Assembly: GCF_014218705.1 (NCBI RefSeq) | Contig: NZ_JABBJF010000023.1 | Coordinates: 1 to 64,000, forward strand | Length of the DNA: 64,000 nucleotides | Source: Kluyvera sichuanensis | GTDB taxonomy: Bacteria > Pseudomonadota > Gammaproteobacteria > Enterobacterales > Enterobacteriaceae | Reading direction: 5' to 3' | Shown here: piece by piece, positions 1 to 9,050 of the stretch | Numbering within the stretch: the stretch's first letter is position 1 | Layout of the letters: every line of letters begins with the position of its first letter | The notes under the pieces: generated by a model | Seen by the model: the letters and a program-made list of their open reading frames with translations, nothing else | The model's database searches: none | What the model was told of the DNA's origin: nothing | Made by a program: the position numbers and the translations under genes

Positions 1-36
1 GTATCTTCGAGTGCCCACACAGATTGTCTGATAAAT

Positions 37-48
37 TGTTAAAGAGCA
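37..48 (-). promoter_or_regulatory. rrn leader boxA antitermination site
   Basis: Read on the minus strand this is TGCTCTTTAACA, the boxA of enterobacterial rRNA leaders, where the NusB-NusE antitermination complex loads. The minus strand then continues with the usual leader text (AATTTATCAGACAATCTGTG) to the window edge. The 16S gene itself lies outside the window, roughly a hundred bases further left by comparison with E. coli leaders. Confidence 0.92.
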
Positions 49-86
49 GTGCAACACGGCTTTCGCTCACTGTTGCGAGGTGGCGT

Positions 87-114
87 ATATTACGCCTTCC
101 TCTTTCAGAGTCAA
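87..114 (-). promoter_or_regulatory. rRNA operon promoter P2
   Basis: On the minus strand a -35 TTGACT (109-114) and a -10 TAATAT (87-92) are separated by 16 bases, the arrangement of rrn P2 in E. coli. It lies between P1 and boxA, so it would give the constitutive basal transcription of the operon. Confidence 0.88.
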
Positions 115-206
115 GCGTTTAATTTCGCTTTTCTCTGTCAAGATTCTCAGGAGAATCTCGCTGACCCGGCGGCTTGTTTGCCGTTGTTCCGTCTCAGTGG
201 GGCCGC

Positions 207-234
207 ATTATAGGGAGTTAATTCAGGCTGACAA
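207..234 (-). promoter_or_regulatory. rRNA operon promoter P1
   Basis: On the minus strand a -35 TTGTCA (229-234) and a perfect -10 TATAAT (207-212) are spaced by 16 bases and followed by a GC-rich discriminator (GCGGCCCC). This is the rrn P1 signature and fits ppGpp/DksA control. A/T-rich DNA upstream (about 235-265) is where the UP element lies; Fis sites would overlap the 3' part of gmhB. Confidence 0.9.
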
Positions 235-286
235 GAGGAAAAATGCATTTTTCTTTCAACCGCTCACCTTTTCGCCTTTTTGCCGC

Positions 287-850
287 TTATTTCTGCTTCT
301 TGATAGCTGCAGGCAGGTCTGCAAGGCTATTAATCACCCAATCCGCGGCTTTTTCCGCTTCTTCGGTGACAGGTTTCCCCGTACGCACCAGCACTTTAGT
401 ACCCACGTTCGCCGCAGTAGCTGCCTGCATGTCTTCTACTTTGTCACCGACCATATAAGAAGAAGCCATATCAATGTGCAGAAACTCCTGCGCTGATTTG
501 AACATTCCCGGATGCGGTTTACGGCAATCACACACCTGGCGGTACTCTTCTACGGTTCCCTGCGGGTGATGCGGGCAATAGTAGATGCCGTCGAGATCGA
601 CACCGCGGTCTGCGAGAGACCAGTCCATCCATTCCGTCAGCGTTTCAAACTGTGCTTCGGTAAACTTCCCGCGAGCAATACCAGACTGGTTAGTGACCAG
701 CACCAGCGCATAGCCCATCTCTTTTAATGCGCGCATGGCGTCGATAACGCCATCAATAAACTCAAATTCATCGATTTCATGAACGTAGCCATGATCGACA
801 TTAATCGTGCCATCACGATCGAGAAAAATAGCGGGTACAGACTTTGCCAC
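287..850 (-). CDS. gmhB: D-glycero-beta-D-manno-heptose 1,7-bisphosphate 7-phosphatase
   Basis: Removes the C7 phosphate from heptose 1,7-bisphosphate in the cytoplasmic ADP-heptose pathway, which supplies the inner core of lipopolysaccharide. It is an HAD-superfamily enzyme: the DRDGT motif (residues 11-15) gives the nucleophile Asp11 and acid/base Asp13. The cysteine/histidine cluster CPHHPQG...CDCRKPHPG is the zinc site of this family. I chose the GTG at 850 (187 codons, reading [10 protein letters not shown]) because AGGAG lies just upstream and it matches the E. coli start; the frame stays open 24 codons further upstream without similarity. It is transcribed towards the rRNA operon, whose P1 promoter begins about 50 bases after its stop, as in E. 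coli. Confidence 0.95.
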   Translation of the reverse strand: MAKSVPAIFLDRDGTINVDHGYVHEIDEFEFIDGVIDAMRALKEMGYALVLVTNQSGIARGKFTEAQFETLTEWMDWSLADRGVDLDGIYYCPHHPQGTVEEYRQVCDCRKPHPGMFKSAQEFLHIDMASSYMVGDKVEDMQAATAANVGTKVLVRTGKPVTEEAEKAADWVINSLADLPAAIKKQK

Positions 851-876
851 CGTGTTGCTCCTGAATAAGGCATGTA

Positions 877-905
877 TTCTTAGTATCGCATGTTTCGACA
901 GGCAA
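877..905 (-). promoter_or_regulatory. candidate gmhB promoter
   Basis: On the minus strand TTGCCT (900-905) and TAAGAA (877-882) are 17 bases apart, about 30 bases before the gmhB GTG. This is a sigma-70-like match only; no experimental support is visible in the sequence. Confidence 0.4.
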
Positions 906-930
906 GAAAGCGTCGATCGCATAAATCAGA

Positions 931-961
931 TTGATTTAGCCGTCTAGATGCCTTAACATCC
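931..961 (+). promoter_or_regulatory. metNIQ promoter with MetJ boxes
   Basis: TTGATT (931-936) and TAACAT (954-959) with a 17-base spacer form a sigma-70 promoter. Three tandem 8-base units, AGCCGTCT (938-945), AGATGCCT (946-953) and TAACATCC (954-961), resemble the MetJ consensus AGACGTCT and cover the spacer and -10. This predicts repression by MetJ with S-adenosylmethionine, as known for metNIQ in E. coli. The first two units match best; the third is weak. Confidence 0.72.
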
Positions 962-1038
962 GTTTTGTTGACGGTCATCGCCCGTCTCTGGCAGAAGAAA
1001 ATGCCACGGATAACTCCTAACCGATAATAAATAATCTA

Positions 1039-2070
1039 ATGATTAAACTTTCGAATATCACCAAGGTGTTCCAGCAGGGCCACCGCACCATTCAGGCGCT
1101 GAACAACGTTAGCCTGCACGTGCCTGCGGGACAAATTTATGGCGTCATTGGCGCATCCGGTGCAGGTAAAAGTACGCTGATTCGCTGCGTCAACCTGCTT
1201 GAACGCCCGACTGAAGGCAGCGTTCAGGTTGGCGGCCAGGAACTTACCGCACTGTCCGAAGCGGCGCTGACCAAAGCGCGTCGCCAGATTGGCATGATCT
1301 TCCAGCACTTTAACCTGCTCTCTTCACGCACGGTGTTTGGCAACGTTGCGCTGCCGCTGGAACTCGATAACACGCCTAAAGATGAAGTAAAACGTCGCGT
1401 CACTGAGCTGCTGGACCTCGTCGGTCTGGGCGACAAGCATGATAGCTACCCGGCGAACCTGTCCGGTGGGCAAAAACAGCGCGTGGCGATTGCCCGTGCG
1501 CTGGCCAGCAACCCGAAGGTTCTGCTGTGTGATGAAGCCACCAGCGCGCTGGATCCGGCAACCACTCGCTCCATCCTCGAGCTGCTGAAAGACATTAACC
1601 GTCGCCTGGGCCTGACGATTCTGCTCATCACCCACGAAATGGATGTGGTAAAGCGCATCTGCGACTGTGTAGCGGTTATCAGCAACGGCGAGCTTATTGA
1701 GCAGGATACGGTGAGCGAAGTCTTCTCTCATCCGAAGACCCCGCTGGCACAGCAGTTTATTCAGTCCACGCTGCATCTGGATATTCCAGAAGATTACCAG
1801 GCGCGTCTGAAAGAAGCGCAGACTGCCGATAGCGTACCGATGCTGCGCATGGAGTTTACCGGCCATTCGGTAGATGCTCCGCTGCTGTCGGAAACCACAC
1901 GTCGCTTTAACGTGAACAACAACATTATTAGCGCGCAGATGGATTACGCGGGCGGCGTGAAGTTCGGCATTATGCTGACGGAGATGCACGGCACGCCTGA
2001 AGATACGCAAGCAGCCATCGCCTGGCTGCAGCAACACCATGTAAAAGTAGAGGTACTGGGTTATGTCTGA
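1039..2070 (+). CDS. metN: D/L-methionine ABC transporter ATP-binding protein MetN
   Basis: ATPase subunit of the MetNIQ methionine importer at the inner membrane. At 343 residues it has the full family length. Walker A is GASGAGKS (38-45), the ABC signature LSGGQ is at 141-145 and Walker B VLLCDE at 161-166. The C-terminal part (from about 265) is the ACT-like regulatory domain that binds methionine and inhibits transport in the E. coli protein. The ATG at 1039 has no strong ribosome site but matches the E. coli start. The gene overlaps metI by eight bases, so the two are probably translationally coupled, and the MetJ-type boxes upstream fit repression by methionine. Confidence 0.97.
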   Translation: MIKLSNITKVFQQGHRTIQALNNVSLHVPAGQIYGVIGASGAGKSTLIRCVNLLERPTEGSVQVGGQELTALSEAALTKARRQIGMIFQHFNLLSSRTVFGNVALPLELDNTPKDEVKRRVTELLDLVGLGDKHDSYPANLSGGQKQRVAIARALASNPKVLLCDEATSALDPATTRSILELLKDINRRLGLTILLITHEMDVVKRICDCVAVISNGELIEQDTVSEVFSHPKTPLAQQFIQSTLHLDIPEDYQARLKEAQTADSVPMLRMEFTGHSVDAPLLSETTRRFNVNNNIISAQMDYAGGVKFGIMLTEMHGTPEDTQAAIAWLQQHHVKVEVLGYV

Positions 2071-2716
2071 GGCCATGATGTGGTTACTGGCGCGCGGCGT
2101 CTGGGAAACGCTGGCGATGACATTCGTGTCGGGCTTTTTCGGTTTCGTGATTGGTCTGCCGGTCGGCGTGCTTTTATATACCACGCGTCCGGGGCAAATC
2201 ATTGAGAATGGCAAGCTCTACCGCATTCTCTCTGCGCTGGTGAATATCTTCCGTTCCATCCCGTTCATTATCCTGCTGGTATGGATGATTCCATTTACCC
2301 GCATTATTGTCGGTACCTCTATCGGCCTGCAGGCCGCGATCGTTCCGCTAACGGTCGGTGCGGCACCGTTTATTGCACGTATGGTAGAAAACGCCCTGCT
2401 GGAAATCCCGACCGGGCTGATTGAAGCTTCCCGCGCAATGGGCGCCACACCGATGCAGATCGTGCGTAAAGTCCTGCTGCCAGAAGCGCTGCCAGGCCTG
2501 GTGAACGCGGCAACCATCACGCTGATTACGCTGGTTGGCTACTCCGCGATGGGCGGTGCCGTCGGTGCCGGCGGTCTGGGCCAGATTGGCTATCAGTATG
2601 GCTACATTGGATATAATGCTGTAGTGATGAATACAGTACTGGTATTGCTGGTCGTTCTGGTTTATTTAATTCAAGTATCTGGCGATCGTATCGTTCGGGC
2701 AGTCACTCATAAATAG
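2063..2716 (+). CDS. metI: methionine ABC transporter permease MetI
   Basis: Membrane channel of the MetNIQ importer. The 217 residues contain about five hydrophobic segments. The cytoplasmic EAA loop that docks to MetN is visible as [25 protein letters not shown] (key residues E-A-A-G-LP), roughly residues 113-137. It starts inside the end of metN and is followed 39 bases later by metQ, so the operon order metN-metI-metQ is the normal one. Length and sequence match the E. coli protein closely, with nothing missing. Confidence 0.97.
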   Translation: MSEAMMWLLARGVWETLAMTFVSGFFGFVIGLPVGVLLYTTRPGQIIENGKLYRILSALVNIFRSIPFIILLVWMIPFTRIIVGTSIGLQAAIVPLTVGAAPFIARMVENALLEIPTGLIEASRAMGATPMQIVRKVLLPEALPGLVNAATITLITLVGYSAMGGAVGAGGLGQIGYQYGYIGYNAVVMNTVLVLLVVLVYLIQVSGDRIVRAVTHK

Positions 2717-2755
2717 CGTTACACACAACACAACTCAAAGTTTAAGGATATAAGC

Positions 2756-3571
2756 ATGGCGTTCAATTTTAAAACCTTTGCGGCAGTTGGAGCCCTGATT
2801 GGTTCTCTGGCACTTGTTGGTTGCGGCCAGGACGAGAAAGATCCAAACCACATTAAAGTCGGCGTGATCGTCGGTGCAGAACAGCAGGTTGCTGAAGTTG
2901 CGCAGAAAGTCGCGAAAGAAAAATATGGCCTGGACGTTGAGCTGGTTACCTTCAACGATTACGTTCTGCCAAACGAAGCGCTGAGCAAAGGCGACATCGA
3001 CGCCAACGCCTTCCAGCACAAACCATACCTGGATCAGCAGATCAAAGACCGTGGCTACAAACTGGTTTCCGTTGGTAATACCTTCGTTTACCCAATTGCA
3101 GGCTACTCCAAGAAAATCAAATCTCTGGATGAACTGCAGCCGGGCTCCCAGATTGCAGTGCCAAACGACCCGACTAACCTCGGCCGCTCCCTGCTGCTGC
3201 TGCAGCAAGTGGGCCTGATCAAACTGAAAGATGACGTGGGTCTGCTGCCAACCGCGCTGGATATCACTGAGAACCCGAAAAACCTGAAGATTGTTGAGCT
3301 GGAAGCACCACAGCTGCCACGTTCCCTGGACGATGCGCAAATTGCTCTGGCCGTTATCAACACCACTTACGCCAGCCAGATCAACCTGACCCCGGCGAAA
3401 GACGGTATCTTCGTTGAAGGTAAAGACTCTCCGTACGTGAACCTGATCGTGACCCGCGAAGATAACAAAGACGCTGAAAACGTGAAGAAATTCGTTCAGG
3501 CTTACCAGTCTGACGAAGTGTACGAAGCAGCGAACAAAATCTTTAACGGCGGCGCTGTTAAAGGCTGGTAA
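2756..3571 (+). CDS. metQ: methionine-binding lipoprotein MetQ
   Basis: Periplasmic-face substrate-binding lipoprotein of the methionine importer (NlpA family). The N-terminus is a lipoprotein signal: two basic/hydrophilic residues, a hydrophobic stretch and the lipobox LVGC with the lipidated Cys at residue 23. The mature part carries the NlpA-type binding fold and is 271 residues in total, as in E. coli. AAGGA precedes the ATG at the usual distance. It is the last gene of metNIQ and is followed by a hairpin that probably ends the transcript. Confidence 0.97.
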   Translation: MAFNFKTFAAVGALIGSLALVGCGQDEKDPNHIKVGVIVGAEQQVAEVAQKVAKEKYGLDVELVTFNDYVLPNEALSKGDIDANAFQHKPYLDQQIKDRGYKLVSVGNTFVYPIAGYSKKIKSLDELQPGSQIAVPNDPTNLGRSLLLLQQVGLIKLKDDVGLLPTALDITENPKNLKIVELEAPQLPRSLDDAQIALAVINTTYASQINLTPAKDGIFVEGKDSPYVNLIVTREDNKDAENVKKFVQAYQSDEVYEAANKIFNGGAVKGW

Positions 3572-3598
3572 TCGCATTACCGCTAAGCAGTATCTTTC

Positions 3599-3620
3599 AA
3601 GACGGGCGCATGCCCGTCTT
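3599..3620 (+). terminator. terminator-like hairpin after metQ
   Basis: AAGACGGGC and GCCCGTCTT form a perfect 9-base-pair stem around GCAT. The following tract (GTCATTTA) is only weakly T-rich, so this may be an imperfect terminator. Confidence 0.65.
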
Positions 3621-3682
3621 GTCATTTATGCAAGCACCTGATTCAATAGCCCCTCTGGTCTACCCTTTATAGAGGAATTACT

Positions 3683-4087
3683 ATGCGTGCTTTACCGGTC
3701 TGTTTATTAGCGCTCCTGTTAGGTGGCTGTTCCATGCTAAACAGATCTCCTGTTGAACCTATTCAAAGCACTGCGACCCCCGCAAAAACGGAGACCGCGA
3801 AACCTAAAGCGCCCCGCGCTACGCCGGTGAGAATTATCACCAACGCTGAAGATCTGGTCGGTAAACCATTCCGCGATCTGGGCGAAGTCTCCGGTGATTC
3901 ATGCCAGGCCACTAATCAGGATTCACCACCGAATATTCCAACTGCACGCAAACGCATGCAGATTAACGCCTCTAAAATGAAAGCCAATGCGGTGCTGCTG
4001 CACAGCTGCGAAGTCACCAGCGGTGCGCCTGGCTGCTACCGTCAGGCAGTATGCGTCGGTTCAGCCCTTAACGTCAGCGCACAATGA
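3683..4087 (+). CDS. rcsF: outer membrane lipoprotein RcsF, Rcs stress sensor
   Basis: Senses outer membrane and peptidoglycan damage and activates the Rcs phosphorelay through IgaA. The lipobox LGGC places the lipidated Cys at residue 16. A proline- and lysine-rich linker (about 25-50) follows, then the compact C-terminal domain. The four cysteines that form the two non-consecutive disulfides in E. coli are all kept (74, 109, 118, 124). The length of 134 residues equals the E. coli protein. AGAGGAAT precedes the ATG. The stop overlaps the next start (ATGA), coupling it to trmO. Surface exposure of RcsF involves threading through BamA-OMP complexes; bamA is also in this window. Confidence 0.96.
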   Translation: MRALPVCLLALLLGGCSMLNRSPVEPIQSTATPAKTETAKPKAPRATPVRIITNAEDLVGKPFRDLGEVSGDSCQATNQDSPPNIPTARKRMQINASKMKANAVLLHSCEVTSGAPGCYRQAVCVGSALNVSAQ

Positions 4088-4791
4088 GCCCATTCGTTTT
4101 TGAACAAATAGGCGTTATCCGTTCTCCTTATAAAGAGAAGTTTGCCGTACCTCGCCAGCCGGGGCTGGTCAAAAGCTGCAGCGGTGAGCTGCACCTGCTG
4201 CCCCCCTACAACCAGGCCGATGCCGTACGCGGCCTGGAAGCGTTCAGCCATCTGTGGGTGCTGTTCGTTTTCCATCAGACGATGGAAGGCGGCTGGCGCC
4301 CCACGGTACGACCGCCTCGCCTCGGCGGAAATGCACGGATGGGTGTATTCGCCACCCGCTCAACCTTCCGTCCGAACCCTATCGGAATGTCGCTGGTTGA
4401 GCTGCGCGGCGTTCGCTGCCAGAAAGAACACGTGATTCTTGAACTCGGCGGGCTCGATTTAGTGGACGGTACACCGGTAGTCGATATTAAACCCTACCTG
4501 CCGTTCGCCGAGTCGCTTCCTGACGCGCGCGCCAGCTACGCTCAGGATGCGCCGCAGGCCGATGTTGAGGTCACTTTCAGCGATGAGATTGCCCAGCAGC
4601 TTATCGGTCTGGAAAAACGCTATCCGCATTTACGTCGTTTTATTGCCGAAGTGCTGGCCCAGGACCCGCGTCCGGCCTATCGTAAGAACGAGGAAGAGGG
4701 AAAAACCTACGCCGTCTGGCTGCTGGACTTTAACGTCCGCTGGCGCGTAACACCGTCAGGATTTGAGGTCTTTGCCCTGGAAGCCCGGTAA
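4084..4791 (+). CDS. trmO: tRNA (N6-threonylcarbamoyladenosine37-N6)-methyltransferase TrmO
   Basis: Methylates t6A37 in threonine tRNAs (ACY anticodons) to m6t6A with S-adenosylmethionine. It is a member of the UPF0066/YaeB family, which has a beta-barrel SAM-binding N-terminal domain. The family signature RSTFRPNPIGMS is visible near residues 94-105, and NGGLDLVDGTP-like text (GGLDLVDGTPV) follows. The protein is 235 residues long, as in E. coli. It starts on the ATGA overlap with rcsF, so its translation depends on rcsF. proS follows after a 113-base gap. Confidence 0.94.
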   Translation: MSPFVFEQIGVIRSPYKEKFAVPRQPGLVKSCSGELHLLPPYNQADAVRGLEAFSHLWVLFVFHQTMEGGWRPTVRPPRLGGNARMGVFATRSTFRPNPIGMSLVELRGVRCQKEHVILELGGLDLVDGTPVVDIKPYLPFAESLPDARASYAQDAPQADVEVTFSDEIAQQLIGLEKRYPHLRRFIAEVLAQDPRPAYRKNEEEGKTYAVWLLDFNVRWRVTPSGFEVFALEAR

Positions 4792-4904
4792 TTTCTCCGC
4801 GCTCTCTTTTGACATCCCTTTCTCGCTGGTAAACTAAATCACTTTTGTTTTTGTGCCAGGCTCGACTTGAGCCTGTTCGATCGTTCAACTGGAACCGTAA
4901 CAAC

Positions 4905-6623
4905 ATGCGTACTAGCCAATACCTGCTCTCCACTCTGAAGGAGACACCTGCCGACGCCGAGGTTATCAGCCACCAGCTGATGCTGCGCGCCGGGATGATC
5001 CGCAAGCTGGCCTCCGGGTTATACACCTGGCTGCCGACCGGCGTGCGCGTCCTGAAAAAAGTCGAAAACATCGTGCGTGAAGAGATGAACAACGCCGGTG
5101 CGATCGAGGTGTTAATGCCGGTAGTTCAGCCTTCTGAACTGTGGGAAGAGAGCGGCCGTTGGGAACAGTACGGCCCGGAACTTCTGCGTATTGCAGACCG
5201 TGGCGATCGTTCATTCGTACTGGGTCCAACCCACGAAGAAGTTATCACCGACCTGATTCGTAACGAGCTGAGCTCTTACAAACAGCTGCCGCTGAACTTC
5301 TATCAGATCCAGACCAAATTCCGTGACGAAGTGCGTCCACGTTTCGGCGTGATGCGTTCCCGCGAGTTCCTGATGAAAGATGCTTACTCTTTCCATACCT
5401 CTCAGGAATCCCTGCAGGAAACCTACGACGCGATGTATGCGGCCTACAGCAAGATCTTCAGCCGTATGGGTCTGGATTTCCGTGCAGTACAGGCTGATAC
5501 CGGTTCTATCGGCGGCAGCGCTTCCCACGAATTCCAGGTGCTGGCGCAGAGCGGCGAAGACGATGTGATCTTCTCTGACTCTTCCGACTTCGCGGCAAAC
5601 ATCGAGTTTGCTGAAGCCGTGGCACCGAAAGAGCCTCGCGCAGCGGCTACCCAGGAAATGACCCTGGTTGATACGCCAAACGCGAAAACCATCGCCGAGC
5701 TGGTTGAGCAGTTCAATCTGCCAATCGAGAAAACCGTGAAAACCCTGCTGGTGAAAGCGGTAGAAGGCAGTAAGTCCCCGCTGGTTGCCCTGCTGGTTCG
5801 CGGCGATCATGAACTGAACGAAGTGAAAGCGGAAAAACTGCCACAGGTAGCCAGCCCGCTGACCTTCGCCACAGAAGAAGAGATTCGTGCACTGGTGAAA
5901 GCCGGTCCTGGCTCTCTCGGCCCAATCAACATGCCAATTCCGGTCATTATCGACCGTACCGTTGCCGTGATGAGCGATTTCGCAGCCGGCGCTAACATCG
6001 ACGGTAAACACTACTTCGGTATCAACTGGGATCGCGACGTGGCGACGCCAGAAGTGGCTGATATTCGTAACGTGGTTGCCGGTGACCCAAGCCCAGACGG
6101 TAAAGGTACGCTGCTGATTAAACGTGGTATCGAAGTGGGCCACATCTTCCAGTTGGGTACCAAGTACTCCGAAGCGATGAAAGCCTCCGTACAGGGCGAA
6201 GACGGCCGTAACCAGACCCTGACCATGGGCTGCTACGGTATCGGTGTGACTCGTGTGGTTGCCGCTGCTATTGAGCAGAACTTTGACGACCGCGGCATCG
6301 TATGGCCAGACGCCATTGCGCCGTTCCAGGTTGCCATTCTGCCAATGAACATGCACAAGTCCTACCGCGTTCAGGAGCTGGCTGAGAAGCTGTACGCTGA
6401 GCTGCGCGCGCAGGGTATCGAAGTGCTGATGGACGACCGTAAAGAGCGTCCAGGCGTGATGTTCGCCGATATGGAGCTGATCGGTATTCCTCATACCATC
6501 GTGCTGGGCGACCGTAACCTCGACAACGACGATATCGAATACAAATACCGTCGTAACGGCGAGAAGCAGCTGATTAAAACCGGCGACATCGTGGATTACC
6601 TGGTGAAAGCCATTAAGGGCTAA
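4905..6623 (+). CDS. proS: prolyl-tRNA synthetase
   Basis: Class II aminoacyl-tRNA synthetase that charges tRNA-Pro. It is the bacterial type, 572 residues. Motif 1 and 2 lie in the first 200 residues (for example the [20 protein letters not shown] segment around 140-160). The INS editing insertion (about 224-407) deacylates Ala-tRNA-Pro, and motif 3 plus the anticodon-binding domain form the C-terminus. The frame is open 20 codons upstream, but the ATG at 4905 ([10 protein letters not shown]) is the conserved start. The stop is followed by a degenerate REP unit and a strong bidirectional terminator shared with convergent nlpE. Confidence 0.97.
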   Translation: MRTSQYLLSTLKETPADAEVISHQLMLRAGMIRKLASGLYTWLPTGVRVLKKVENIVREEMNNAGAIEVLMPVVQPSELWEESGRWEQYGPELLRIADRGDRSFVLGPTHEEVITDLIRNELSSYKQLPLNFYQIQTKFRDEVRPRFGVMRSREFLMKDAYSFHTSQESLQETYDAMYAAYSKIFSRMGLDFRAVQADTGSIGGSASHEFQVLAQSGEDDVIFSDSSDFAANIEFAEAVAPKEPRAAATQEMTLVDTPNAKTIAELVEQFNLPIEKTVKTLLVKAVEGSKSPLVALLVRGDHELNEVKAEKLPQVASPLTFATEEEIRALVKAGPGSLGPINMPIPVIIDRTVAVMSDFAAGANIDGKHYFGINWDRDVATPEVADIRNVVAGDPSPDGKGTLLIKRGIEVGHIFQLGTKYSEAMKASVQGEDGRNQTLTMGCYGIGVTRVVAAAIEQNFDDRGIVWPDAIAPFQVAILPMNMHKSYRVQELAEKLYAELRAQGIEVLMDDRKERPGVMFADMELIGIPHTIVLGDRNLDNDDIEYKYRRNGEKQLIKTGDIVDYLVKAIKG

Positions 6624-6637
6624 TCCGCTCGATGCCT

Positions 6638-6668
6638 TCCCGGCGTCGGCGTTACCGCCTCGTCCTGG
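6638..6668. repeat. degenerate REP-type palindrome
   Basis: Imperfect inverted repeat (cggcgtcggcgttaccgcc core) resembling the REP unit better preserved at 60191-60225. It sits between the proS stop and its terminator. Confidence 0.5.
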
Positions 6669-6672
6669 CGAC

Positions 6673-6702
6673 AAAAAAGCCTCGCATTTGCGAGGCTTTT
6701 TA
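6673..6702. terminator. bidirectional terminator between proS and nlpE
   Basis: Perfect 8-base-pair stem GCCTCGCA/TGCGAGGC (6679-6686 with 6689-6696), with A6 on the left and T-rich sequence on the right, so it can end both the rightward proS and leftward nlpE transcripts. Confidence 0.92.
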
Positions 6703-6731
6703 TTTGTGCTTATCCCGGTCTATAAATACCG

Positions 6732-7433
6732 TTATTTCGCGCTGGTACAGTCTTTACCCGGGGCAAACGTCCCGGCTTTGTCGGTCGCCAGCGTTTTCAC
6801 CATCGCACCGGTATCAGGATTCGGTTCAACGGTAAAGTGCCCTTCGACCACCAGCAGAATCGGCTTGCTGTCGCTACCCTGTGCGGCGGCGTAATCACGT
6901 TCCAGCTGCGCGTTATTGGCTACCGCCACGCGCTGCCCCGTAGCGCAGTCGGTGAAGGTGGCCGCATCGGCCATATAGAAGTACATTCCGCGCATCGCCA
7001 TCGGCGTGGTTGGCAGGCTAGCTTTCACCGGTTCCAGCGTGTAGTTAAGCTTTGACTCGATCGGATTACCTTCGCGGTCAAGCATCTCCAGCTTTTCGCC
7101 CTTCGCGCGATAGTAAGACTTCTCGCCTTCGCTGTCGGTCAGCACCAGCTTATCGGCGGTGCGCGCCCAGGTACCGTAGGAGCCAAATGATGACGGCTCG
7201 CGGCTCACGCCCTGGTAGCGTTCGTTCATCACCCAGGTACCGTCCTTCTCGAGGAACAGCGAGGTTTCAATGCCTTCGCAATCAGCGCAAGGGATCACCC
7301 CGCGCCAGCTTTGCTGCATCGGCGTCAACTCTGCCGCCTGAGTCGGTTTCAGGGTCTTCACTTCCGAATGATTGCATCCGAAAAGCCCAAACAGCATCCC
7401 CGTAGCCGCAATGGCCAATATCGCTTTTTTCAC
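6732..7433 (-). CDS. nlpE: envelope stress lipoprotein NlpE (CutF)
   Basis: Outer membrane lipoprotein that triggers the Cpx two-component system on surface adhesion, redox or lipoprotein-sorting stress. I chose the GTG at 7433 (MKKAILAIAA), seven bases after AGGA; the TTG two codons earlier is too close to the ribosome site. The lipobox LFGC gives lipidated Cys20. The CADC redox motif follows at 49-52 in the N-terminal barrel domain. The C-terminal half has the second cysteine pair (the FTDCATG and KDCTSAK segments). Total length is 233 residues, like E. coli. In E. coli yaeF lies between nlpE and proS; here it is absent. Confidence 0.93.
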   Translation of the reverse strand: MKKAILAIAATGMLFGLFGCNHSEVKTLKPTQAAELTPMQQSWRGVIPCADCEGIETSLFLEKDGTWVMNERYQGVSREPSSFGSYGTWARTADKLVLTDSEGEKSYYRAKGEKLEMLDREGNPIESKLNYTLEPVKASLPTTPMAMRGMYFYMADAATFTDCATGQRVAVANNAQLERDYAAAQGSDSKPILLVVEGHFTVEPNPDTGAMVKTLATDKAGTFAPGKDCTSAK

Positions 7434-7469
7434 CCTCAATTCCTTATTCTTATTACATCCACGTCCGGC

Positions 7470-7883
7470 TTAATAGCGAACTTTACCGCGCAAGTTTTTT
7501 ACTGAAGACTTTTGCGCTTTCGACGTTAGCCGCCGCTCCTTCGATGCCCGGGTTGGGCGTGTTGGTCGTCGGCTTTTTTGTTCTGCGGTCAGCGTCTGGA
7601 TAACCGAAACCAGGCGAGCGATCGCCGCTTCACGGTTCATTTCCTGACTGCGGTACTCCTGCGCCTTAATAATAATCACACCATCGGCAGAAATTAAGTG
7701 GTGGCTGGCTTCGAGCAGGCGCTCTTTATAATACTCTGGCAGGCTGGAGGCCCGGATGTCAAAACGCAGGTGAATTGCCGTTGAGGTCTTATTCACGTGC
7801 TGACCGCCAGCTCCCTGCGCCCGGATGGCGGTAATCGTCAACTCCGTGTCCGGAATACTCACCTGCCGGGAGATAACAATCAT
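7470..7883 (-). CDS. arfB: alternative ribosome-rescue factor ArfB (peptidyl-tRNA hydrolase)
   Basis: Releases ribosomes stalled on truncated mRNA. The GGQ tripeptide at residues 26-28 (in [12 protein letters not shown]) is the release-factor catalytic motif. The basic C-terminal tail ([15 protein letters not shown]-like, from about 100) enters the empty mRNA channel. The length is 137 residues against 140 in E. coli; the last few residues are shorter. I chose the ATG at 7883 ([10 protein letters not shown]), which forms the 4-base ATGA overlap with yaeQ, rather than an open extension five codons upstream. It is the distal gene of the yaeQ-arfB pair. Confidence 0.95.
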   Translation of the reverse strand: MIVISRQVSIPDTELTITAIRAQGAGGQHVNKTSTAIHLRFDIRASSLPEYYKERLLEASHHLISADGVIIIKAQEYRSQEMNREAAIARLVSVIQTLTAEQKSRRPTRPTRASKERRLTSKAQKSSVKNLRGKVRY

Positions 7884-8425
7884 GCCGGCAGTTGCCACGG
7901 CGTCAGATGAATTTCCAGATTATTCTGAGCGTCAGAAAGCCAGATCGCGCCTTCCTGAATCGTCGCCTGTAGCGTCATAGTACGCTCGGCAAAGGCACTC
8001 AGCTTCGCCAGCTGTTCGTCGTCGAGGTACCAGATCGTCAGGTTTTTAAAGCCCGCCATCTTGTTCTGGTTCTGCTGCCACCAGATTTCCGCAGCACGAC
8101 TATTGTAGGTGAACAACGCCACCTCCTGAGACAAACTGCAGGCTTTTTTAATCCGACGATCGTCCGGCAGACCCAGTTCAATCCACAGATCGATGCCAAG
8201 GTGATCGTTACGTAACCACACTTCCGGCTCGTCTTCAGAAGAGAGCCCACGGGTAAACTGCAGACGTTCATTCGCGTACTTAATCCACGCCAGCAGGCGC
8301 AGCATCATGCGCTCCTGGGTTTCGGAAGGATGGCGAGCCAGCGTTAACGACGCGTCCAGAAACTGGTTGCGGTCGAGATCCGCGACATTCACCACCGCTT
8401 TATAAATTGTTGCTTTCAGCGCCAT
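7880..8425 (-). CDS. yaeQ: YaeQ family protein (PD-(D/E)XK nuclease-like fold)
   Basis: Conserved protein of 181 residues belonging to the YaeQ family, which structurally has a PD-(D/E)XK-type fold. Its cellular role is not firmly established; a link to RfaH-dependent haemolysin expression was reported for E. coli. Conserved blocks visible here are the N-terminal [10 protein letters not shown], a central [19 protein letters not shown] and a C-terminal TMTLQATIQ. The ATG at 8425 is preceded by AGGAG; the frame stays open 28 codons further but without similarity. It overlaps arfB by four bases. Confidence 0.92.
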   Translation of the reverse strand: MALKATIYKAVVNVADLDRNQFLDASLTLARHPSETQERMMLRLLAWIKYANERLQFTRGLSSEDEPEVWLRNDHLGIDLWIELGLPDDRRIKKACSLSQEVALFTYNSRAAEIWWQQNQNKMAGFKNLTIWYLDDEQLAKLSAFAERTMTLQATIQEGAIWLSDAQNNLEIHLTPWQLPA

Positions 8426-8601
8426 GACTTCACTCCTGCGAAAAATGGGGGTCATTGTAGCGAAATCAGGGCCAAAAGGCTGTCCTGAATTGCATCCGCC
8501 GTCACTCATCCCGCTGATAATGCTTAAATGAGTATGATATAGTCACCTTGCTAAACAGAGATTATCTTCATAGGCTTATTGAAGCGCAGACAGGAGGGCA
8601 C

Positions 8602-8802
8602 GTGGGCAACTATTGTGAGTTGATTCGTCAACGCTACGCAGAGATTGCGAGCGGTGATTTGGGGTATATCCCGGATGCGCTAGGTTGTGTACTGAAAGTG
8701 TTGAACGATGTTGCGGCGGATAATGCCATTTCCGAATCAATCAGGGAAAAAGCCGCGTATGCGGCGGCAAACTTACTGGTGAGCGATTATGTCGATGAAT
8801 GA
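8602..8802 (+). CDS. yaeP: UPF0253 family protein YaeP
   Basis: Small conserved protein of 66 residues, function unknown. The core ([19 protein letters not shown] and [16 protein letters not shown]) is nearly the same as in E. coli. The start is the GTG at 8602 because a perfect AGGAGG lies at 8593-8598; the frame is open further upstream but has no ribosome site. It overlaps rof by 14 bases, so YaeP and the Rho inhibitor Rof are probably made together. It is divergent from yaeQ. Confidence 0.9.
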   Translation: MGNYCELIRQRYAEIASGDLGYIPDALGCVLKVLNDVAADNAISESIREKAAYAAANLLVSDYVDE

Positions 8803-9049
8803 TACTTATCAACCCATCAATTGTGATGACTATGACAATCTTGAGCTCGCCTGCCAGCACCACCTCGTCCTGTCACTGGAGCTGAAAGACGGCGAAGTGC
8901 TGCAAGCCAAGGCTCATGATCTTTTATCGCGTAAAAACGTGGAATATCTGGTCGTCGATAGCGCGGGTGAACTGCGCGAACTGCGCCTCGACCGTATTAC
9001 CAGCTTCAGCCACCCCGAAATCGGGACCGTGGTCGTTAGCGAATCATGA
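8789..9049 (+). CDS. rof: Rho-binding antiterminator Rof
   Basis: Small Sm-like protein (86 residues) that binds the primary RNA-binding domain of transcription terminator Rho and blocks termination. The sequence matches the E. coli protein over its full length, including the N-terminal [16 protein letters not shown] and the C-terminal [13 protein letters not shown]. The start overlaps the end of yaeP by 14 bases. A second in-frame ATG two codons later is a possible alternative start. It is convergent with tilS, the stops being one base apart. Confidence 0.95.
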   Translation: MSMNDTYQPINCDDYDNLELACQHHLVLSLELKDGEVLQAKAHDLLSRKNVEYLVVDSAGELRELRLDRITSFSHPEIGTVVVSES

Positions 9050-9050
9050 T

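Noticed and set aside
80-496. Open frames over the rRNA promoter region
   Set aside because: The bases are accounted for by P1, P2 and boxA on the minus strand and by the end of gmhB; no protein similarity.
1324-2214. Open frame antisense to metN and metI
   Set aside because: Spans two conserved overlapping genes on the other strand; no similarity or initiation signal.
5211-6674. Long open frame antisense to proS (about 487 codons)
   Set aside because: It mirrors the codon pattern of proS, has no ribosome site or recognisable domain and its product is His/Val/Phe-rich as expected from antisense of an enterobacterial gene.
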